64,000 bases of DNA from Elusimicrobiaceae bacterium (lineage in GTDB: Bacteria > Elusimicrobiota > Elusimicrobia > Elusimicrobiales > Elusimicrobiaceae), in the NCBI GenBank assembly GCA_017618215.1, contig JAFZUQ010000007.1, positions 1 to 64,000 of the forward strand. The letters run 5' to 3'. The notes under the pieces are model-generated. The model was not told the origin of the DNA and made no database searches. It worked only from the letters and a program-made list of their open reading frames with translations. The position numbers and the translations under genes are program-made. Of this stretch, positions 37,171 to 44,238 are shown piece after piece. Each line of letters starts with the position of its first letter. The stretch's first letter is position 1.

Positions 37171-37194
37171 AACGCCCGCTTTTGGGCGGGCGTT
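37171..37194 (-). terminator. Terminator of the 37236 pilin-like gene
   Basis: AACGCCCGC/GCGGGCGTT stem (37171-37179 with 37186-37194), followed on the minus strand by a T tract. Confidence 0.85.
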
Positions 37195-37235
37195 TATTAC
37201 AATTTTACTTCAAATAAACATATTATCTGTTTATA

Positions 37236-38756
37236 TTATATACATCTACAATCATCCGTCAATCTACCGTTCCCAGGGATAGAGGGTTCATTAGGATTAT
37301 TTGAACATCTTGTCCCAGGAGGGAAATAGCCTTCTTTTGGATACCCTTCATTATCCCAAACATAAGGAGAGTTGCCTGTAGTAATCTTACATGCACACCT
37401 ACTCATTATCTCATATATTGAAGGGGATGGAACCTGTGCCTGCCCGCTAGGGCATTCTACAATCGGTTCACAAAAACAAGGATCCAATGCTATTTTACCT
37501 GGAGGACAGTTTATAGGACCCGCCCCTAGACATGCATTACCATAAGGACACTCCCCACAAACTGTTGCATAAACTTGAAATTGAATACCTCCGCATGTTC
37601 GTATCTGCGCTTCCTCATCACATTCACATGTACAATCTTCTGTTATGACATAATTTTCGACCCAGAAGCCGGTACTTTCCGAACATGGTGTTCCAACAGG
37701 GACGACACCGGATACAGTACTATCCGGACTGCCGTTTGCATTAAAAAGATAAGGAGGATTCGCACCGCCGTTAATCAAACAACCGCACTGGTCGTCTGAA
37801 CCCGGAATTGGAACTTGTGGGGATTGGCATTCGTTGTTCGGTACGCATTGACAAAGGTCTGGATTAAAAGTTTCATTTTCACCGCAAGTAGTCCCTAAAT
37901 CGCATACGCATTCACAACCTTGTAAAGTGTAATTAGGATTGATTGCCTTACATGTTTCTATTGTCTTATCACATTCGCATGCACAATTCCCGTTTTGATT
38001 ATTTAAGGTATAACCGGGATCACAGCTGGTTAAACCGCATTCGCATTCACACTCTTCCTCATTCAAAACAAACGGGGAATTACATGTCTTAGTACAACCC
38101 GGATCCGGTTCACATTGACATTGTTCTGCATTAAAAATTTGATCTATATCGCAGAAATCTTCGGTTAAATTGCATGCACATTCACAATTTTGCAAGGTAT
38201 AATTTCCAGAGCATGTTTCCTGAGTATTACCGTTAGCACAATCGCACCTGCAAAATTCTTCATTTAAAATATACGGGTCTTCACAAGTAGTATCACATCC
38301 TATATTCCCGGTACATATGTTATTGAAATTTTCTGAGTTTACGAAATTAGCTTTTGAGCAATCCGCCCCGGAACATACTATTTTTGAATTTCTTTTATAG
38401 TTTTTTGCTAACATGTAATCTTTAGAATTACTTTTTGCATAAATACAATAATCGTCTTGCCCTACACTACCTACAAAGTAACTGTAATTGGTAGTAACTA
38501 CTCTGTTTCCTGTGCTTTTTAAAGGGGTTTCCAAATCATTTATATTATTGGCATAGGCGCCTTTACTTATAAAATGTTTGTTTTGGGCTTGCGCAAACAT
38601 ACTTATGCTATTAAGAGCATCAGAAACGTCCGACTTTACAACAATCTTATTGTATAAAGGAACGCTTACAGCAGTTAAAATAGCTATAGCCATAATCACT
38701 ACTAAAATTTCTACCAGGGTAAACCCTGTTCTTTTTGCTTTTTTAACTTTCTTCAC
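37236..38756 (-). CDS. Giant cysteine-rich type IV pilin-like protein A
   Basis: 506 residues, start GTG with GGAGG 10 bases upstream. Prepilin signal KRTGFTLVEILVV and a hydrophobic helix, then a pilin-like domain to about residue 150 (SDVSDALNSISMFAQAQNKHFISKGAYANNINDLE). Beyond it lie about 350 residues with roughly 50 cysteines. These form tandem C-x-C units such as ENETFNPDLCQC and NYTLQGCECVC, resembling EGF/TIL-like disulfide knots. The last 170 residues match the C-terminus of the neighbour (CGG, CLG, PPGTRCSN, DCRC). Likely a surface-exposed adhesive minor pilin. Function is unproven; most pilins are 120-200 residues. Confidence 0.88.
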   Translation of the reverse strand: MKKVKKAKRTGFTLVEILVVIMAIAILTAVSVPLYNKIVVKSDVSDALNSISMFAQAQNKHFISKGAYANNINDLETPLKSTGNRVVTTNYSYFVGSVGQDDYCIYAKSNSKDYMLAKNYKRNSKIVCSGADCSKANFVNSENFNNICTGNIGCDTTCEDPYILNEEFCRCDCANGNTQETCSGNYTLQNCECACNLTEDFCDIDQIFNAEQCQCEPDPGCTKTCNSPFVLNEEECECECGLTSCDPGYTLNNQNGNCACECDKTIETCKAINPNYTLQGCECVCDLGTTCGENETFNPDLCQCVPNNECQSPQVPIPGSDDQCGCLINGGANPPYLFNANGSPDSTVSGVVPVGTPCSESTGFWVENYVITEDCTCECDEEAQIRTCGGIQFQVYATVCGECPYGNACLGAGPINCPPGKIALDPCFCEPIVECPSGQAQVPSPSIYEIMSRCACKITTGNSPYVWDNEGYPKEGYFPPGTRCSNNPNEPSIPGNGRLTDDCRCI

Positions 38757-38776
38757 AATACTTTTCCTCCACTTAA

Positions 38777-38792
38777 ATATATATTAAGTATA
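38777..38792 (-). promoter_or_regulatory. Conserved upstream element of pilin-like gene A
   Basis: The 16-base minus-strand string TATACTTAATATATAT is repeated exactly upstream of pilin-like gene B (40244-40259), at 20-25 bases from both start codons. It contains a -10-like TATACT. Confidence 0.6.
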
Positions 38793-38830
38793 TTTTCATT
38801 ATACATTAAATCGTTTTAAATTTCAAGATG

Positions 38831-38855
38831 AACGCCCGTTTTAAAAACGGGCGTT
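38831..38855 (-). terminator. Terminator-like hairpin after pilin-like gene B
   Basis: AACGCCCGTTTT/AAAACGGGCGTT, 12 complementary bases around a 1-base centre (about 10 usable pairs). The minus-strand tail is only weakly T-rich. Confidence 0.65.
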
Positions 38856-38896
38856 TAATAAATACCTGAAACATTCTACTTTATAGTTATGTAGGG

Positions 38897-40219
38897 TTAT
38901 TGTTCTACACATCGGCAATCTTCACTCAATCTCCCCGGGAGAGTAGGATCATTGAGTGTATTTGAACAACGTGTCCCCGGCGGTAAATAAACGCCTACCA
39001 TGTTATTCCCTCCGGTATATGTCATGGAATAAGGCGGAGTATTACCGGTAATATAACATGCGCATATACCGGAAGGTAGACCACCATAATCATCCGGATT
39101 ACCGGGAACCTGCACTTGCCCCGGAGGGCATTCCACTAACAGTTCACAGTCACCACAACTGTCAAGTCTTGCATAACCTTCCGGACACGGCGTGTCATTG
39201 GAACCCAAGCATCCATGATAAAAAGGGCAGCCACAACCTTCCAAATCATAACCGCCGTATATACCTCCGCAGTCTCTCACTAATGCATCTGGGTCACATA
39301 CACATTCACAATTTTCTGATATTGTCCATATTCCCCAACCACCCATACATGGTGCACCGACAGCCATAAAAGTTGGTTCCCAAATACCGTCCAGAGGGTC
39401 GGTCATCATACAACCGCATTCATCGTTCGGCCCTACAACTTGTGGGGACGGGCAAGTAGTCTCCGGATCTTTACATACGCAATTTTCTGTATCAACAACT
39501 TTACCCGCAGGGCAATCCGCTTGCGTTAAATTACAAACACAGTTACAGTTAGAATCAAAAACTTTATTACCAGGGCAAGAACCGTCGCAAACACAGTTAC
39601 AATTAGAATCAAAAACTTTGCCCGCTCCGCAAGATCCGCTGCAAACACAATTACAATCGGCATCAAAAACTTTTCCTTCTCCGCAAGAACCATCACAAAC
39701 ACAATTGCATTCTTCTAATACCCTAGGAGGTACACAAACTAAATTACATTCCTCCGGGTCTTCATGACATGTTTCATCAACCCCTTCTTCTGCAGTAAAA
39801 TCTATTTTCTCACAATCAGCCCCTGTACATAATATCGCTGAATTCCTTCTGTAATTCTTTGCCAATGTCAAATTTTTATCTCTACTTTCTGCATAAATAC
39901 AATAATCATTGTCCCTCGTATCACCTACAGAATAAGTAAAATTCGCAGTAACTATATTGTCCCCTGTCCCTTTTAATGGTGTTTCCAAATCGTTTATGTT
40001 ATATGCATAAGAACCTTTACTTACCAAATGTTTCCCTTGTGCTTGTGCAAACATGCTTATATTATTAAGTGCATCAGAAACGTCTGACTTTACAATAAGT
40101 TTATTGTATAAAGGAACACCCATAGAAATCAATATGGCTATAACGATTACTACTATTAAAACTTCCCAAAGAGTATACCCTGTTCTTTTTATCTTTTTCG
40201 TCCTTTTTGTCCTTTTCAT
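38897..40219 (-). CDS. Giant cysteine-rich type IV pilin-like protein B
   Basis: 440 residues from the ATG at 40219 (GGGGTGG upstream); an earlier ATG at 40234 adds five residues. The prepilin motif is KRTGYTLWEVLIVV, with Trp at position 4. The pilin domain (about 150 residues) closely matches protein A (KSDVSDALNNISMFAQAQGKHLVSKGSYA). The middle has three near-identical 18-residue units (CVCDGSCGEGKVFDADCN type), then a C-terminal region shared with A (CGGIYGG, PPGTRCSN, SEDCRC). About 44 cysteines. A and B are tandem paralogues with conserved ends and different middle repeats. Confidence 0.87.
   Translation of the reverse strand: MKRTKRTKKIKRTGYTLWEVLIVVIVIAILISMGVPLYNKLIVKSDVSDALNNISMFAQAQGKHLVSKGSYAYNINDLETPLKGTGDNIVTANFTYSVGDTRDNDYCIYAESRDKNLTLAKNYRRNSAILCTGADCEKIDFTAEEGVDETCHEDPEECNLVCVPPRVLEECNCVCDGSCGEGKVFDADCNCVCSGSCGAGKVFDSNCNCVCDGSCPGNKVFDSNCNCVCNLTQADCPAGKVVDTENCVCKDPETTCPSPQVVGPNDECGCMMTDPLDGIWEPTFMAVGAPCMGGWGIWTISENCECVCDPDALVRDCGGIYGGYDLEGCGCPFYHGCLGSNDTPCPEGYARLDSCGDCELLVECPPGQVQVPGNPDDYGGLPSGICACYITGNTPPYSMTYTGGNNMVGVYLPPGTRCSNTLNDPTLPGRLSEDCRCVEQ
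39534..39695. repeat. Three exact-length 54-bp tandem repeats inside pilin-like gene B
   Basis: Units begin at 39534, 39588 and 39642 with CAAACACA(G/A)TTACA on the plus strand; a fourth partial copy starts at 39696. Each encodes 18 residues with five cysteines, in frame. The copies are similar enough for slippage or recombination to change their number. Confidence 0.9.
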
Positions 40220-40243
40220 AATATACCACCCCATAATGTACGC

Positions 40244-40259
40244 ATATATATTAAGTATA
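40244..40259 (-). promoter_or_regulatory. Conserved upstream element of pilin-like gene B
   Basis: Same 16-base minus-strand TATACTTAATATATAT as upstream of gene A, here preceded by ATG, making a TG-TATACT extended -10-like site. Confidence 0.6.
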
Positions 40260-40328
40260 CATCACATTTTCTGAAATTTCAATACCCCATTACAAAGTTT
40301 TAGAAGTGTGCCGATTTGCTGCATAATA

Positions 40329-40357
40329 TTCCAACAACACTTTTAAAATTGTATAAT
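40329..40357 (+). promoter_or_regulatory. tRNA-Arg promoter
   Basis: TTCCAA, 17 bases, TG-TATAAT (40352-40357), starting about 8 bases before the tRNA. Confidence 0.5.
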
Positions 40358-40365
40358 CTACTTAT

Positions 40366-40438
40366 GCCCCAGTAGCTCAATTGGAAGAGCAGATCCGTCC
40401 TAAGGATAAGGTTGTAGGTTCAAGTCCTATCTGGGGTG
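40366..40438 (+). tRNA. tRNA-Arg, anticodon CCU
   Basis: Full cloverleaf: acceptor GCCCCAG with CTGGGGT (first pair G-U), D arm GCTC/GAGC, anticodon stem GATCC/GGATA around loop GTCCTAA (anticodon CCT), T arm GTAGG/CCTAT with loop TTCAAGT, discriminator G. The 3' CCA is not encoded. It decodes AGG. Confidence 0.93.
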
Positions 40439-40447
40439 TTTTTCTTT

Positions 40448-42706
40448 TTACCCTTTTTTGTTTATCAGGTTTTTAAATTCCTCTTCCGGCATGGGTTTAT
40501 AGTACAAAAACCCTTGTGCTAAATCGCATTGTAAAGAGGTTAAGAAAGCAGCTTGTTCTAAAGTTTCAACACCTTCCACAACTATGCCTGTTTTCATGTT
40601 CTTTAACATGCTTACAATACCTTCTAATACGGAAGATGTCCTTGGGTTTGTATCAAAATCCTGTAAAAATTCCTTATCAATTTTGAAAGTATCAAACGGC
40701 AAATCCTTCAATAAATTTAAAGAGGAATACCCTGCACCGAAATCGTCCATAGCAACAGATATGCCCAACTCATGTAAGCCATCAATAAATTTCTTTGCCT
40801 CAGTAGTGTTGTTCATTACAGAGCCTTCGGTTATTTCAATTTCCAAAAACTCTGTCGGAACTTTATACATGTCCAAAAGTATTTTTATTTTTGGTAAACT
40901 TAAATCATCTTTCAAATGCAGGCGTGAAAAATTAATAGAAAGTTTACAAGGTTTTATACCTTCATCCAACCAATTGCGCAGCGTTTTCAATACTAGCTCA
41001 AGAATGTAAAAATCTAATTTTATTATCAAACCGGTACGTTCAAAAATAGGGATAAATTGTTCCGGAGAAAGGGCACCCAATTTGACATTTTGCCAACGGG
41101 TTAAAACTTCTGCCCCGCAAATACTTTCCTGAGAAAAAGAGCATTTCGGATGAAAATAAAGATGGAATTCATCATTTTTCATAGCCCTATACATGCCGTT
41201 TTCTATTTCTTTATCCTGTAAGACATTTTTTAGAGCTTGATCGTCATAAAATACATATCTTTTATTTATGCTTTCTTTCCCTATTTTTTTAGCTAAACTT
41301 GCCCTGTCTAACATCAAATAAAAGGGTAAATCAGTATCTATTTTATAAATACCAAAAACAGTATTTATGCTGTAGTGCATATCAGTTACGGCATAACAAT
41401 TTTGTACCGCTTTATATATTTTATCTAAACGATTTGTAATGTCTTTGTCTTCTTGATAATTTATCAAAACTGAAAAAATATCCCCTATTAAACGGGCAAA
41501 AATTTCCCCTTTACTAATATCGGTATTATCCGCTAAAACATTTGCTACATGGTTTAATACAAGATCACCTTGCCTGAAACCGTAAAGGTCATTTATTACT
41601 TTAAACTTATCTATATCAAGCAACACAAGTGCAAATTTTTGATCCGGTTTTGCTTTTAAAATTTCTGAAATTTCCGAACGGAACCTCGCCATATTATACC
41701 CACCGGTAACTTCATCTTTAAAAGCGACATTAAAAATTTCACGTCTTTGTTCATGCTCTCTCTTTTCAATAAAAACAAGAATTACCGCGAAAGAAAGGAG
41801 TAATGCAAAACAAAAAACCAAAGATCCTAAAAATATTTTCTTTTGCAAAATAGATATTACCTTTGACGGAACAACAAAAATTAAATGCCAATCCTCAAGC
41901 CCTAAAACAGAAATCTTTTCAAAAGAAATTAATTTTTGTTCTTTTGTTTTTTCGGTAATATAACTGACAACAGAAGCACCATCACTGTTATTAAGGGCAG
42001 CAAGCAAATTGTTGTAAAGCATTAACCCTTCTTTACCGTGAAATGCAAGTAATTCTTGCAGATCTTGTGGTTTAAAAGAATCGCGGCTTGTATCAACGAT
42101 AAGTTGATCTTTCCTATTTAATACGGCTGTAAATCCTTCGCCGGAAATTTTATATTTGGCAAGTACTTTTTGAAATTCCTCAATTCGCTGCGTGGCAAAA
42201 AGTATTGCTTCTACTCTATCATTAACTAAAAACGGAGTAGCATAAATAATAATCGGTTGTTTGGTAAAAGGATCATAACTTAAATTTGATATTACACTCT
42301 TGCCATTTAAGACTTCATTGATAATATCCTGAGATAAAAAATCTTCCTTAACTTCACCGTTTTCAAAATAAGCAGTTTTGCTATTAACAAAAAATAAACC
42401 GATATCTTTAAAAACATAACTTTTGGCGAGTTTATCTAATATCGTTAAATATTCATCTAAAGAAGAATAACTGTAAAAATCAGAAAACACCGAAGAGATT
42501 GCCTTTAATGCTTGCATTTCCCTTTCTAAATATCCTGTAAAATCAGAAGCAGCCCTTTTTGTTACTTCCTGCAAATAAACTTTTTGCTGGTTTAACAAAA
42601 CATTTCTTAAACTAAAACTAAAAAATAAGCCCCCGGTTACAACAAGAACAGCCACCGAGAGAACTACTAAAGTTATTGAAAACAAATTTTTACTACTGTT
42701 ATTCAT
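40448..42706 (-). CDS. Membrane sensor with degenerate GGDEF and likely active EAL domain
   Basis: 752 residues. Two transmembrane segments (about 8-35 and 290-315) bracket an extracytoplasmic dCache-like sensor domain. The GGDEF domain (about 335-490) keeps the fold (DIDKFKVINDLYGF) but its signature is IGDIF (near 407), so it is probably not a cyclase. The EAL domain (about 510-750) has EVL (near 532), NFS, EITE, DDFGAGYSS, KID, EGVET and QGF, covering the metal and catalytic residues of c-di-GMP phosphodiesterases. It would lower c-di-GMP in response to an external signal. It faces the pilin-like genes and is divergent from 42767. Confidence 0.9.
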   Translation of the reverse strand: MNNSSKNLFSITLVVLSVAVLVVTGGLFFSFSLRNVLLNQQKVYLQEVTKRAASDFTGYLEREMQALKAISSVFSDFYSYSSLDEYLTILDKLAKSYVFKDIGLFFVNSKTAYFENGEVKEDFLSQDIINEVLNGKSVISNLSYDPFTKQPIIIYATPFLVNDRVEAILFATQRIEEFQKVLAKYKISGEGFTAVLNRKDQLIVDTSRDSFKPQDLQELLAFHGKEGLMLYNNLLAALNNSDGASVVSYITEKTKEQKLISFEKISVLGLEDWHLIFVVPSKVISILQKKIFLGSLVFCFALLLSFAVILVFIEKREHEQRREIFNVAFKDEVTGGYNMARFRSEISEILKAKPDQKFALVLLDIDKFKVINDLYGFRQGDLVLNHVANVLADNTDISKGEIFARLIGDIFSVLINYQEDKDITNRLDKIYKAVQNCYAVTDMHYSINTVFGIYKIDTDLPFYLMLDRASLAKKIGKESINKRYVFYDDQALKNVLQDKEIENGMYRAMKNDEFHLYFHPKCSFSQESICGAEVLTRWQNVKLGALSPEQFIPIFERTGLIIKLDFYILELVLKTLRNWLDEGIKPCKLSINFSRLHLKDDLSLPKIKILLDMYKVPTEFLEIEITEGSVMNNTTEAKKFIDGLHELGISVAMDDFGAGYSSLNLLKDLPFDTFKIDKEFLQDFDTNPRTSSVLEGIVSMLKNMKTGIVVEGVETLEQAAFLTSLQCDLAQGFLYYKPMPEEEFKNLINKKG

Positions 42707-42729
42707 TGTGATCTCTACCCCTAAAAATA

Positions 42730-42735
42730 ATTATA
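42730..42735 (-). promoter_or_regulatory. -10 element of the EAL-protein gene
   Basis: Minus strand TG-TATAAT, 23 bases before the ATG; the leader contains AGGGGT as a possible Shine-Dalgarno. Confidence 0.5.
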
Positions 42736-42754
42736 CAAATTAACACAAAAAATG

Positions 42755-42760
42755 TATACT
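42755..42760 (+). promoter_or_regulatory. -10 element of the 42767 gene (leaderless type)
   Basis: TG-TATACT followed by exactly 6 bases and ATG; back to back with the EAL-gene promoter. Confidence 0.6.
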
Positions 42761-42766
42761 ATAATT

Positions 42767-44212
42767 ATGAAAGAAATTTCCAGTGAACAAATTAAAGAAA
42801 CTTTTTATAAAGTAATTAGTTTTTTAAGAAAAACTACTAAAAGGCAAATAATACTTGTCTCTGTATTAGTTGTAGTTATATCAGTTGCCTATATTTACGG
42901 TAAAAATTTGTGGAACAGATATGTCGTTTCTAAACAAGCGCAAAATATTGTAAATAAAATTGTAGACAGTGAAAAGAAATATTTTAAAACTAACGGTACG
43001 TATACTAAAAATATTTTATTAGATAAAGAAGTATCGCAAGTTTTAAAAATAAAATTGGATACAAACGGAAATGATAAAAATTTATCTCGAAATTCAAGAA
43101 TCATTTCCCGCCGTAATAGGTTCAATTTAAACCGCCCAGGGGCATCTTACGATACCGGTTATAGCGGTGATTTCTATATTGAAATTGATGCCGATAACAC
43201 TTGCCTTGTTTTAAAATATAAGAAGAGTACTCCTGATAAAACTGTTTATTATGCTTCTTTTGAAGATCAAACCACCTTTTGTCAAGGAAAAAAATGCCTC
43301 AAACAATCATCTGGTTACAATGAGAAATTATGCTATATTGATGGGATGTGTTTTCCTTCTAAACAAAACCAGCCGACAGAACAAAAATGTGGTGGCGGAA
43401 GGGGTATTCAAACTAGAGAATGTACTTCTTCTTGTGAAGGTGGAACTTGCAAACCTTGGAGTAATTGCATTTGTGAAAAGGGGTTTGAGTGGGATGGCAA
43501 AACTTGCAAACAGCTTCAAACTGAAAAAGATTGCACACCAGATCAATGCTTCAATGGTGCTTATTGTGAAGATTCAGAATCTATAAAAAGAGAGATTGAA
43601 AATGGTTCTTGTACGAGACTTGCGACTTGCCAAAAAAATAAAGGTTGGCAGTACTCTCCTTGGAAATGTTCTTGTAAAGGCAGAGATTTCTGCTCTGTGG
43701 AAGATACTTGTGTACAATATCCCGGAGATAAAGACCAATTAATTTTACCCAATAACGAAGGCTCTTGTACAAATGTTCGTCATAGATGTGTTAGAGGCAG
43801 AGGTTGGACACCTTTTGCAAATAATTGTGTTTGTAATAAAGTAGGAACTTTTTGGGATAGTAAAACACATGAAGCAAAATGCCAAGATTGCACCAATAAG
43901 CCTGATGGCGCAATTTATACTTCCTCCGGGAAAAGTGGAAATGACTGTTCCTGGAAATGTGAGGATACTTATAAAGAAAGTAAAGGAAGATGTCTAAAAC
44001 AAAGCGGGCAATACCTTTGCGTAAATATTGATTTGCAAATTTGCACAGATGAGTTTAGTAAGAACCGTAAAATAAAAAAAGATACAAAAACCAATGAAGG
44101 CCAACCATGCTTTGTGGAAGATCAAGATAATGTTCTTTTCTATAATCAGAAAGAAAGAAATTGTCAAATTTGTCAGTGTGTTGATTTAACAACCGGAAAA
44201 GTTTCAAATTAA
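42767..44212 (+). CDS. Membrane-anchored cysteine-rich protein related in layout to the pilin-like proteins
   Basis: 481 residues from the ATG at 42767 (the earlier in-frame start at 42752 lies in the promoter). A cytoplasmic stretch of about 27 residues and one transmembrane helix (about 28-44) lead into a pilin-like helix (VSKQAQNIVNKIVDSEKKYFKTNGTYTK), comparable to the SDVSDAL helix of proteins A and B. There is no G-F-T-L-x-E prepilin site, so it should stay anchored. About 36 cysteines follow in irregular EGF/TIL-like units (WSNCICEKGFEWDGKTC, FANNCVC). Function unknown; perhaps a surface adhesin or a pilus-tip partner. Confidence 0.75.
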   Translation: MKEISSEQIKETFYKVISFLRKTTKRQIILVSVLVVVISVAYIYGKNLWNRYVVSKQAQNIVNKIVDSEKKYFKTNGTYTKNILLDKEVSQVLKIKLDTNGNDKNLSRNSRIISRRNRFNLNRPGASYDTGYSGDFYIEIDADNTCLVLKYKKSTPDKTVYYASFEDQTTFCQGKKCLKQSSGYNEKLCYIDGMCFPSKQNQPTEQKCGGGRGIQTRECTSSCEGGTCKPWSNCICEKGFEWDGKTCKQLQTEKDCTPDQCFNGAYCEDSESIKREIENGSCTRLATCQKNKGWQYSPWKCSCKGRDFCSVEDTCVQYPGDKDQLILPNNEGSCTNVRHRCVRGRGWTPFANNCVCNKVGTFWDSKTHEAKCQDCTNKPDGAIYTSSGKSGNDCSWKCEDTYKESKGRCLKQSGQYLCVNIDLQICTDEFSKNRKIKKDTKTNEGQPCFVEDQDNVLFYNQKERNCQICQCVDLTTGKVSN

Positions 44213-44238
44213 ATTAAAGTCGTATTTTGGAGGTTCGT

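Noticed and set aside
39534..39695. Possible CRISPR array
   Set aside because: The 54-bp units are contiguous, without unique spacers, and encode in-frame protein repeats; no cas genes are nearby.
40366..40438. tRNA-Arg as an integration site flanking an island
   Set aside because: I found no direct repeat of the tRNA 3' end nearby and no integrase adjacent, so the cysteine-rich pilin region cannot be called an integrated element from this window.
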